A stretch of 6,350 nucleotides of DNA, from the NCBI GenBank assembly GCA_012798185.1, contig JAAZNS010000218.1, positions 1-6,350 on the forward strand. The letters run 5' to 3'. The notes under the pieces were generated by a model. The model made no database searches. It was not told where the DNA came from and saw only the letters and a list, made by a program, of their open reading frames with translations. The translations under genes were made by a program, and so were the position numbers. This document shows, piece after piece, positions 1-6,144 of this stretch (position 1 is the stretch's first letter; each line of letters begins with the position of its first letter). Origin of the DNA: Chloroflexota bacterium (GTDB lineage Bacteria; Chloroflexota; Anaerolineae; Anaerolineales; UBA4823).

Positions 1-590
1 TATCATTACTGGCTGAAATGTTTATGACAGGTATTATTGATAGAGCGGGAAATATTGATATGACATTGTCATCACCGAGAATTCGAGAAGGTTCCCATGG
101 TCCAGAATACGTTGTGGCATGGGAAAACGAGACGGAATTTATGCGAGATATCGTAATTTCACATGTTGATATCGATAATTTAATAAGGGCAAAAGCTGCA
201 ATATATGCTGGTTTCACTGTATTATCACAAAGTGTTGGTATCCCTTTACAGGACACAGAACAAATCATCATTGGTGGTTCCTTTGGGAAATATATTAATA
301 TAGAAAAAGCAATTCAAATTGGTTTATTACCAGATTTACCCTGGGAAAAATTTAAATTTTTAGGGAATACATCAATTTTAGGTACATATTATGCGATATT
401 GAATAAAGATGCGCGTAGCCGAATCGATGACATTGCATCCAGAATGACTTATATTGAGCTTTCTGCTGATAATTCGTTTTATAACGCGTTTATGTCAGCG
501 TTATTTTTACCTCATACTGATATCAATAATTTTCCTTCTGTAGAGGCTGCACTTGCACTTATCAACCCTCCCAATAAACAATCCGCATAA
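1..590 (+). CDS. acsV: Corrinoid-reactivating ATPase (RACo/AcsV type), C-terminal part
   Basis: This is the last 195 or so residues of a protein whose reading frame is open through the left edge, so the true start lies outside the window; the ATG codons at 18 and 27 are internal. The family (DUF4445/RACo, an ASKHA-fold ATPase with an N-terminal 2Fe-2S domain, usually over 600 residues) couples ATP hydrolysis to reducing inactive Co(II) corrinoid back to Co(I). The visible part has the conserved family stretch DIDNLIRAKAAIYAG (about 168-212), then GGSFG (273-287) and GNTS (363-374), which fit the nucleotide-binding elements of the second ASKHA subdomain. The 2Fe-2S domain cannot be seen. The acsE gene 47 bases downstream argues that the client is the corrinoid/iron-sulfur protein of acetyl-CoA synthesis. 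A RamA-like activator for another methyltransferase system is the main alternative. The family call is firm; the acsV name depends on context. Confidence 0.88.
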   Translation, partial: SLLAEMFMTGIIDRAGNIDMTLSSPRIREGSHGPEYVVAWENETEFMRDIVISHVDIDNLIRAKAAIYAGFTVLSQSVGIPLQDTEQIIIGGSFGKYINIEKAIQIGLLPDLPWEKFKFLGNTSILGTYYAILNKDARSRIDDIASRMTYIELSADNSFYNAFMSALFLPHTDINNFPSVEAALALINPPNKQSA

Positions 591-637
591 CTGCCGGGGA
601 GGACGCTAATTTTTATTTAATAAGGAGAAGTTGATCC

Positions 638-1561
638 ATGTATATCATAGGTGAGCATATCCATATCATATCTGACGCGGTGAAAAACGCGTTAAAAGAA
701 CGAGATGCAAGTTTCTTTCAGCGCCTGGCTGTCGAGCAGGTTGAAAAAGGCGCTCAGTCTTTAGATTTAAATCTCGGACCCAGAAAGGCAGATTGGGAAG
801 AAGTTTTCCCATGGATTGTTGAAACTGTCGAGGCAGTAACTGATGTTCCATTGAGTTTCGATAGTACCAATATCTTAGGAATTGAAGCAGGCTTGAAAAA
901 GGTAACCAAAGCTCAACCTATTATAAATTCGACTTCAGCTGAAGAAGAGCGCTTAGAAAAAGTGCCCTTGGTAGCTAAAAAATATAATACAAAGTTGATT
1001 GCGTTAACGATGGGGAAAAGCGGTATACCGGTGGCTGCTGATGAGAGAGTTAACATAGCCCTGGAAAAATTAATCCCAAGAATGATTGAGATCGATTTTC
1101 CAATTTCGAATTTGATTATTGATCCGCTTGTGTTGACCGTTTCTGGTTGTCAACAATATTGCCCGCAACTTATTGAAGCAGTACGCACCCTTCAATTTGC
1201 CTGGGATCCACCGCCAGCAATATCAGTTGGATTATCAAATGTTTCAAATGCTGTACCAAAAGAAAACCGCTCGCTTATCAATCGGGTTTATTGTGTAATG
1301 CTCATGGGAGTTGGTCTGCAGATGATGATTGCTGACCCGTTTGACGAAGAATTAAAGAAAGCCATAAGAATAGTTGAAGAAAAAGATACTTCTACAGCGC
1401 TTGGGCGTTTATATAACAAAATTGCCGATCGTATTTCTGCGATGGAGGAACCTCAAATCGAGGACGTCGATATAAATGATCCGGAGCAAGTAGCTATTTG
1501 GAAAACAGTTCAGATATTATTAAACAAAGTTATCTATGCAGATGCTTTTCTTAACCAGTGA
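638..1561 (+). CDS. acsE: Methyltetrahydrofolate:corrinoid/iron-sulfur protein methyltransferase (AcsE)
   Basis: This cytoplasmic enzyme of the Wood-Ljungdahl methyl branch moves the methyl group of methyl-THF to cob(I)alamin on the corrinoid/iron-sulfur protein (AcsCD). The 307-residue protein is a pterin-binding TIM barrel of the dihydropteroate-synthase-like family. MYIIGE at the N-terminus matches the start of characterised AcsE (MLIIGE in Moorella, from memory), and AAGGAG at 622-627 lies 10 bases before the ATG. Recognisable motifs are DLNLGP (43-48), FDSTN (Asp75), INSTS (Asn97), IDPL (Asp162) and GLSNVS (Asn201). By recalled alignment these match the pterin-binding Asp/Asn residues and the Asn that helps activate the N5 methyl group in Moorella AcsE. 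The protein is about 45 residues longer than the 262-residue Moorella enzyme; most of the excess is an insert at about residues 241-285, before the final VQILLNKVIYADAF helix. A bare dihydropteroate synthase is unlikely because of the LSNVS motif and the neighbours. Confidence 0.93.
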   Translation: MYIIGEHIHIISDAVKNALKERDASFFQRLAVEQVEKGAQSLDLNLGPRKADWEEVFPWIVETVEAVTDVPLSFDSTNILGIEAGLKKVTKAQPIINSTSAEEERLEKVPLVAKKYNTKLIALTMGKSGIPVAADERVNIALEKLIPRMIEIDFPISNLIIDPLVLTVSGCQQYCPQLIEAVRTLQFAWDPPPAISVGLSNVSNAVPKENRSLINRVYCVMLMGVGLQMMIADPFDEELKKAIRIVEEKDTSTALGRLYNKIADRISAMEEPQIEDVDINDPEQVAIWKTVQILLNKVIYADAFLNQ

Positions 1562-1624
1562 CGGAGTAAGTTATAATCTGCACTTGAAAAATATTGCACT
1601 ACTACATTGAGATAGGAGGTTTTT

Positions 1625-3103
1625 ATGCCCGGATTTACGCCAGGACGACGGTGGCAACCACCGTATTATCCGTTTAAGAAAGAACCATTGGGATTGAGAT
1701 TGTTAGAATGGGTGGAAAGAGCAACGAAAGGACCAATGTTTGGATGTCGTATGTGCGGCAACTGCTTGCTGCAAGAAACGGCTTTCATTTGCCCTATGGA
1801 ATGCCCAAAAGGACTTAGGAATGGTCCTTGTGGAGGATCTACCAAAGAATTTTGCTACGTTGATGAGACACGCCCTTGCATATGGTATAAGATTTATGAC
1901 CGTGCGTTTCGAATGGGGAGACAAGAAATTCTCATGGAAGTTTTGCCTCCCTTGGATTGGAATAAAACCGGAGGCGAAACTTGGGGAGATGTTGTGCATC
2001 AGATTGGAAAAGTTGGGACCGGAAAAGTGATCTCCGGATTATTATTCGGAGATGGGAAAAAGCGTAAAGAAACATGGGAATCTGTGTTTCAACCTGTTCG
2101 ACAACCAGAATGGTGGGGAGGCGACTCGCAATACCACGCCCCTTCGTATTCCGAACCGGTATCTGAATTAGAAAAACGCTTAAAGGCAGGCGAGTTTGTC
2201 GTTACTAGTGAAGTTGCACCACCCATGACCGTTGCCACAAATAAGCTAAACAGCAATATTGCCTTAGTAAAACCCTATGTAACTGCAATCAATTTCACAG
2301 ATGCACCTTCAGCTTCTCCGCGAATGTCTAGTTGGGCTTGTAGTGCACTGGCAGTACAGGCTGGTGCAGAGCCGGTCATGCAAATAGCAGCAAGGGACCG
2401 AACTCGTATTGGCTTGCAGGGGGAAGTTTTAGGTGCGAATTCTATGGGGATTAAAAATATTTTATGTCTTACCGGCGATAGTATGCGCATGGCAGCTGAT
2501 CCTCGAGGAAGAATGGATATTGTCGATATCGATTCGGTGCAAATGCTTTGGATACTAAGAAAAATGCGCGATGAGGGAAAATATCTCGATGGCAGATCAA
2601 TGAAATTCCCACCTAAATACTTTTTAGGTGCAGCAGCATCACCCTTTGCCTCAGAGCCAAAATTTCAAGCTATTCGTGAGCACAAAAAGGTAAATGCAGG
2701 AGCGCAATTCTTTCAAACAAACCTGGTTTATGATCCTGATAGGTTCGAGATCTGGTTGAATGAATTAGCCAAACGAAATATACTCGATAAAGTATATATT
2801 TTAGTTGGAATTACTCCTTTGAAAAATTTCAAAGTTGCACAGTATATGCATAATGAGGTTCCGGGAGTCACCATTCCTACTGAAATTATGAAACGGATGG
2901 AAGCTGCAGGTGATAACGCCTCAGAAGAAGGCGTGCAAATTGCTCTGGAATTAATCGAAGCCATAAAAACAAAACAGGGTGTAAATGGAATTCATCTAAT
3001 GGCTGTAGGATGGGAAGAAATCGTTCCAAGAATTGTCACCGAATCAGGTTTGTTACCGAAGGATTTTGTTCCCCCAAAAGACATTGAATTAAAACAGTCA
3101 TAA
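1625..3103 (+). CDS. metF: Methylenetetrahydrofolate reductase, fused MetV-MetF
   Basis: The enzyme reduces methylene-THF to methyl-THF, the substrate of AcsE encoded just upstream. The 492-residue chain has two parts. Residues about 20-165 match the MetV-type domain (called MTHFR C-terminal domain in Pfam, although here it is N-terminal). It has eight cysteines, C41, C44, C47, C56, C60, C69, C77 and C85, including CRMCGNC and ECPKGLRNGPCGG, and these probably ligate iron-sulfur clusters. Residues about 178-482 are a MetF-type flavin-dependent TIM barrel: TSEVAPP places Glu196 where Escherichia coli MetF has its catalytic Glu28, and LTGDS places Asp285 where it has Asp120. In many acetogens metV and metF are separate genes (about 200 and 300 residues), so this is a fusion. 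AGGAGGT at 1614-1620, 4 bases before the ATG, fixes the start. The 63-base gap from acsE suggests co-transcription. The electron donor cannot be told from this window; no rnfC2- or hdr-like gene is present. Confidence 0.9.
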   Translation: MPGFTPGRRWQPPYYPFKKEPLGLRLLEWVERATKGPMFGCRMCGNCLLQETAFICPMECPKGLRNGPCGGSTKEFCYVDETRPCIWYKIYDRAFRMGRQEILMEVLPPLDWNKTGGETWGDVVHQIGKVGTGKVISGLLFGDGKKRKETWESVFQPVRQPEWWGGDSQYHAPSYSEPVSELEKRLKAGEFVVTSEVAPPMTVATNKLNSNIALVKPYVTAINFTDAPSASPRMSSWACSALAVQAGAEPVMQIAARDRTRIGLQGEVLGANSMGIKNILCLTGDSMRMAADPRGRMDIVDIDSVQMLWILRKMRDEGKYLDGRSMKFPPKYFLGAAASPFASEPKFQAIREHKKVNAGAQFFQTNLVYDPDRFEIWLNELAKRNILDKVYILVGITPLKNFKVAQYMHNEVPGVTIPTEIMKRMEAAGDNASEEGVQIALELIEAIKTKQGVNGIHLMAVGWEEIVPRIVTESGLLPKDFVPPKDIELKQS

Positions 3104-3125
3104 TCTAAAATATCTTACAGTAATT

Positions 3126-3169
3126 ATATTCCGGTTTTTTAAAAAATAATAACAAAAAAACCGGAATAT
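3126..3169 (+). terminator. 15-bp hairpin after metVF, terminator-like
   Basis: A perfect inverted repeat has arms at 3126-3140 and 3155-3169 with a 14-base loop. Each arm has a CCGG core flanked by A/T runs. It begins 23 bases after the metVF stop and precedes a TATAAT box, which is where the operon would be expected to end. There is no U-tract after the second arm on the + strand, so it is not a textbook intrinsic terminator. It could instead protect the 3' end of the mRNA or be a protein-binding site. Confidence 0.45.
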
Positions 3170-3185
3170 TACATTTCGTGTAAAA

Positions 3186-3191
3186 TATAAT
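3186..3191 (+). promoter_or_regulatory. Candidate -10 box of the rel promoter
   Basis: A perfect TATAAT lies between the terminator-like hairpin and rel. An overlapping TAAAAT sits at 3181-3186. I see no good -35 hexamer at 16-18 bases upstream, so the call rests on the -10 match and position. It would put the transcript start near 3198 and leave a leader of about 120 bases before the rel ATG. Confidence 0.35.
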
Positions 3192-3231
3192 ATTGGCTGA
3201 ATATACAAAAAAAGGTAGTTACTCAACCTAC

Positions 3232-3275
3232 ATGGACGAGTCTCAAAATGTGTGATGAAATTGGGATTTGTCCAT
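3232..3275 (+). promoter_or_regulatory. Long RNA hairpin in the rel leader
   Basis: Bases 3232-3246 can pair with 3261-3275 along 15 consecutive positions in the + strand RNA, with three G-U wobbles and a 14-base loop. The wobbles become C-A mismatches in the opposite strand's RNA, so the fold is specific to the rel-sense transcript. The second arm ends at a run of only four U (3275-3278), so attenuation is possible but not clear. The rel start codon lies 47 bases downstream. No known riboswitch class or T-box was recognised. Confidence 0.45.
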
Positions 3276-3321
3276 TTTAAGCTGAGCAGTTACGTATAAA
3301 TTAGCATTTGGAAACGAACGA

Positions 3322-5568
3322 ATGCAGATAGATAATTTTATTAATAGTCTACCGAATAATTACACAAAGGCTGATAAAGATTTAATAATCAAAGCCTATA
3401 AAAAAGCCGAAAAGGCACATAAGGGACAAACCCGTGTATCGGGGGAGCCGTATGTAAATCATTGTTTAGCGGTAGCAACAATCTTAGCCGAAATGCGGGT
3501 TCCGCCAATGGTGGTATCAGCTGGTTTGTTGCATGATATAGTTGAAGATACCGATGTCACATTAGAGGAAATTAGGGAGGAATTTGGTGACGATATTGCC
3601 CGCATGGTGGATGGTGTTACCAAACTAACGCAATTGCCCAGAGTATCCAGGGCTGATCAACATACCGAAAAAGAAATTCAGGAAGCAGAAGAGAAGGAAT
3701 TAGCTGAACGGCGCGGGCTGCCAGATCCCGATGAAGAAGCAGAAAGAATGACACGCAGCCGGCGTTATGATTTGGTTTCGGAAACTTTACGCAAAACTTT
3801 TTTAGCAATGGGGGACGATGTAAATGTTGTTTTAATTAAACTAGCTGACCGTTTGCATAATATGCGGACTTTAGGGTATCTGCCAGAGCAAAAGCGAAGA
3901 AGAATAGCCCAAGAAACGTTAGATATTTTTGCTCCCCTGGCAAATCGATTGGGTATTTGGCAGATGAAATGGGAGCTTGAGGATCTTGGTTTTCGCCATG
4001 TCAATCCTACAACTTATAAGGAAATTGCTGAAGCACTTGCCTCCAGAAGATCAATAAGAGAAAATGAAATGGAGGAAATAAAAAATAAACTGATTAGCTG
4101 TTTAAATCAGGCAGGTATTCAAGCAGATATTACCGCAAGACCAAAACATATCTATTCAATATATAAAAAAATGATGAGGAAAGGAATATCATTCGATCAG
4201 GTTTACGATGTTAGAGGCGTGAGAATGATCGTTGCTGATATTCCTGCCTGTTACTCGGCATTGGGAGTAATCCATACTCATTGGCGACCAATACCTGGAG
4301 AATTTGATGATTATATCGCAGTTCCAAAGGACAATTTTTATAGGTCGTTGCATACCGCCGTAATCTATGATGATGGAAAAACCCTGGAAGTACAAATTCG
4401 CACTCCTGAAATGAATCAAAGTGCAGAATATGGTATTGCAGCACACTGGCGATATAAAGAAGGATCAAGCCGTGATGAAGATTATGAAAAACGCATATTA
4501 TGGCTAAGATCTCTTATGGAGTGGAAGCAGGATATTGTTGATGCACGAGAATTTCTCGACAGCATGAAGACCGATGTATTTCAAGATAGGGTATATGTAT
4601 TTACTCCCAAAGGCGATATTATCGATTTACCTGCAGGGTCAACTCCAATAGATTTTGCATACCTGGTTCACACGGATATTGGTCATCGATGCCGGGGGGC
4701 AAAAGTAAATGGGAAACTTGTTACCCTTGATTATGTATTGAAAACGGGTGATAAATTAGAAATCCTCACTGCCAAACGAGGCGGTCCGAGTCGCGATTGG
4801 TTGAATTCAAATTTAGGGTTGGTGAAGACTCAACGGGCAAAAACAAAGATACGTCGGTGGTTTAAAAAGCAGGCGATGGAACAAAATATTGGACAGGGGA
4901 AAGCCTTGCTTGATAAAGAATTAAAGAGATTGGGGATAACGGAAGTAAACTTGGAGCGTTTATCACGAGAATTTGAATATCGTAGTGTGGATGACTTGTT
5001 TGAAGCGATTGGATGTGGGGATTTACCCTTGGGCAAACTTGTAAATCATCTCACCCTGGGTGAAAAAGAATCCGACGATAGTTTTATTGCTATTACAAAA
5101 TCAGCTGGCGCACCGGCAAAGCCCTCAGAAGATTCGGTGACCGTTTTAGGATTGAAGGGATTATTGACCACTAATGCCAGATGCTGTAATCCAGCACCAG
5201 GAGATATGATCATCGGTTACATTACTCGAGGAAGAGGCGCAACGATTCATCGGCAAGATTGTCCAAATATATTAAGAATTAAAGATCGAGAAAGACTAGT
5301 GCGGGTTTCATGGGGAGAAGTAAAAAGCACCTATCCTGTACCAGTTCGAATTAAGGCATATGATCGGAATGGGTTGATGAAGGATGTTTCTACATTAATA
5401 ACTGATGAAGGAATAAACATGTCCTCAATTAATGTAGAAACTTCACACAATCTAGCAATTTTCGATTTGAAATTAGAGGTCCATGATATTGCTGAATTAA
5501 GCAGAGTGCTTGACCGATTAGAGAATTTGCCGAATGTCATTGAAGCAAAGCGGGTTCGGCCTGGCTGA
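3322..5568 (+). CDS. rel: Rel/SpoT-family (p)ppGpp synthetase/hydrolase
   Basis: This is a full-length RSH enzyme (748 residues) that makes and degrades the stringent-response alarmone (p)ppGpp in the cytoplasm. Domains in order: HD hydrolase (about 20-220), with His47, His71-Asp72 and Asp176 as metal ligands and the HDIVEDT signature (Glu75, Asp76); synthetase (about 270-385), with YDVRGVR (Asp296), GEFDDY (326-331), NFYRSLHT and EVQIRT (Glu356); TGS (about 419-483); a helical region; a Cys-rich zinc-finger-like domain with ARCCNP (Cys621, Cys622) and HRQDC (His643, Cys647); and a C-terminal ACT domain (about 672-745). Hydrolase residues look complete. Two oddities are an extra 38 or so residues between GVTKL and RKTFLAM, and an EFDD motif where bifunctional enzymes usually have RxKD. 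The start fits the family's N-terminus, but only a weak GGA (3310-3312) precedes it, and an in-frame stop at 3283-3285 limits extension. It is separated from metVF by 218 bases and probably has its own promoter. Confidence 0.95.
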   Translation: MQIDNFINSLPNNYTKADKDLIIKAYKKAEKAHKGQTRVSGEPYVNHCLAVATILAEMRVPPMVVSAGLLHDIVEDTDVTLEEIREEFGDDIARMVDGVTKLTQLPRVSRADQHTEKEIQEAEEKELAERRGLPDPDEEAERMTRSRRYDLVSETLRKTFLAMGDDVNVVLIKLADRLHNMRTLGYLPEQKRRRIAQETLDIFAPLANRLGIWQMKWELEDLGFRHVNPTTYKEIAEALASRRSIRENEMEEIKNKLISCLNQAGIQADITARPKHIYSIYKKMMRKGISFDQVYDVRGVRMIVADIPACYSALGVIHTHWRPIPGEFDDYIAVPKDNFYRSLHTAVIYDDGKTLEVQIRTPEMNQSAEYGIAAHWRYKEGSSRDEDYEKRILWLRSLMEWKQDIVDAREFLDSMKTDVFQDRVYVFTPKGDIIDLPAGSTPIDFAYLVHTDIGHRCRGAKVNGKLVTLDYVLKTGDKLEILTAKRGGPSRDWLNSNLGLVKTQRAKTKIRRWFKKQAMEQNIGQGKALLDKELKRLGITEVNLERLSREFEYRSVDDLFEAIGCGDLPLGKLVNHLTLGEKESDDSFIAITKSAGAPAKPSEDSVTVLGLKGLLTTNARCCNPAPGDMIIGYITRGRGATIHRQDCPNILRIKDRERLVRVSWGEVKSTYPVPVRIKAYDRNGLMKDVSTLITDEGINMSSINVETSHNLAIFDLKLEVHDIAELSRVLDRLENLPNVIEAKRVRPG

Positions 5569-5578
5569 TAAAGCGGGG

Positions 5579-5613
5579 ATACCATATATTTATAAATTCT
5601 TTATTGATGGTAT
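5579..5613. repeat. ATACCAT/ATGGTAT inverted repeat overlapping a -10 box
   Basis: Perfect 7-base arms at 5579-5585 and 5607-5613 are separated by 21 bases. GGGG (5575-5578) and CCCC (5621-5624) flank them and could extend a fold with a one-sided bulge. It starts 11 bases after the rel stop. It could be part of a 3'-end hairpin for rel or an operator over the promoter-like TGGTATAAT; chance is also possible in such AT-rich sequence. Confidence 0.3.
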
Positions 5614-5616
5614 AAT
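5608..5616 (+). promoter_or_regulatory. Extended -10 promoter element
   Basis: TGGTATAAT is a perfect match to the extended -10 consensus (TGnTATAAT) of housekeeping sigma factors. The expected -35 position is only A/T sequence, but extended -10 promoters can work with a weak -35. A transcript from here would start near 5623 and read into the AT-rich gap towards the gene at 6145. Confidence 0.4.
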
Positions 5617-5654
5617 GTTGCCCCAAAAAGAAAACAGAATAGAGAAATTAATAT

Positions 5655-5670
5655 CATAATCATTATTATG
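5655..5670. repeat. CATAAT-CATT-ATTATG inverted repeat
   Basis: A perfect 6-4-6 dyad lies about 40 bases downstream of the extended -10 element. Its composition recalls Fur-family operators (GATAAT/ATTATC-like), but it is too short and AT-rich to assign. It may be a repressor site or chance. Confidence 0.2.
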
Positions 5671-5701
5671 GATAGGTCGATATATCAAAATAAATTTAAT
5701 C

Positions 5702-5729
5702 TTGCGCTTTAAAATTGTTGGTGTAAAAT
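5702..5729 (+). promoter_or_regulatory. Candidate sigma-70-type promoter
   Basis: TTGCGC (5702-5707) and TAAAAT (5724-5729) are spaced by 16 bases. The nonamer GTGTAAAAT (5721-5729) also occurs at 3178-3186 ahead of rel, which may hint at a local promoter style. No gene starts close downstream, so it would drive a small RNA or a leader of about 400 bases. Confidence 0.3.
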
Positions 5730-5749
5730 CACTGCCATAAAATTTTAAA
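5708..5749. repeat. TTTAAAATT/AATTTTAAA inverted repeat
   Basis: Perfect 9-base arms at 5708-5716 and 5741-5749 surround the TAAAAT box. Inside them, TGG (5719-5721) can pair with CCA (5735-5737). The arms are A/T only, so chance is a serious alternative. Confidence 0.2.
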
Positions 5750-6071
5750 CACGATAAAGTTAGCGAATATATGGTTGAAAAATCAAAAATTGAAAAATTT
5801 ACTTTAGCTATAGAAATTATTGGAATAGTCTGCGAACTTTTTTTATCATATATAAAAATATTTCAAAAAATACTGGTAATTAAAATAAATAATATCTTCA
5901 ATAACGATAAGTCGAGACATTGCTTTGGAATATTTTTTTTTCAATTAGAATTTTTTAGATTATGGGGAATAAATATTTTGCCGCAGAAAAAGAAAAATAG
6001 CCAAAGAAGAAATATTTTTGATCAAGTTACAACAACTATATTTTTACTCTTATCTCATAGTAGACATTCTA

Positions 6072-6100
6072 TTGTGGAATTTATTGATATTGGCTAAAAT
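6072..6100 (+). promoter_or_regulatory. Candidate promoter of the small acidic protein gene
   Basis: TTGTGG (6072-6077) and TAAAAT (6095-6100) are spaced by 17 bases, placing a transcript start near 6107 and a leader of about 38 bases. It is the promoter-like element closest to the gene at 6145. The -35 matches the consensus mainly in TTG. Confidence 0.35.
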
Positions 6101-6133
6101 AAGGTTCTTTAGGTAAACCCATATAAAATTTGC

Positions 6134-6139
6134 GGAGGT
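6134..6139 (+). promoter_or_regulatory. Shine-Dalgarno that sets the start at 6145
   Basis: GGAGGT lies 5 bases before the ATG at 6145. It is strong evidence that the open frame running off the right edge is a real gene and that this ATG is its start. Confidence 0.8.
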
Positions 6140-6144
6140 AAAAA

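Larger units (their letters stand above)
5569..6144 (+). other. AT-rich intergenic region, no convincing gene
   Basis: These 576 bases are far richer in A and T than the flanking genes. They contain at least three promoter-like elements, several short inverted repeats and homopolymer T runs (for example 5933-5941), but no tRNA, rRNA, insertion sequence or CRISPR pattern that I can recognise. The one longer open frame (5771-6097) has no ribosome-binding site and an Ile/Phe/Lys/Asn-dominated composition typical of random AT-rich DNA. I did not recognise any coding sequence on the reverse strand. The region may be a long leader or regulatory region for the small gene at 6145, host an unrecognised small RNA, or be decayed DNA. 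Confidence 0.6.

Noticed and set aside
1572..1577. TATAAT between acsE and metVF
   Set aside because: No -35 partner is visible at a sensible distance, and the short gap with a strong Shine-Dalgarno fits co-transcription; treated as chance.
1740..2030. 96-residue + strand frame inside metVF, and several reverse-strand frames inside metVF and rel
   Set aside because: They lie wholly within well-supported genes in other frames, show no family features and have no start signals.
3190..3198. ATATTGGCT, repeated at 6087-6095, as a shared regulatory element
   Set aside because: Only nine bases match and the surrounding sequence differs; it sits after one -10 box and overlaps the start of another, so its position is not consistent.
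5738..5747. TAAAATTTTA palindrome
   Set aside because: A/T-only palindromes of this length are expected by chance in such sequence.
5933..5941. Run of nine T as a possible terminator
   Set aside because: No stable hairpin precedes it.
5771..6097. 108-residue open frame on the + strand
   Set aside because: It has no Shine-Dalgarno, a composition dominated by Ile, Phe, Lys and Asn as expected of random AT-rich DNA, and no recognised domain. Two hydrophobic stretches near its start are not enough to call a membrane protein.
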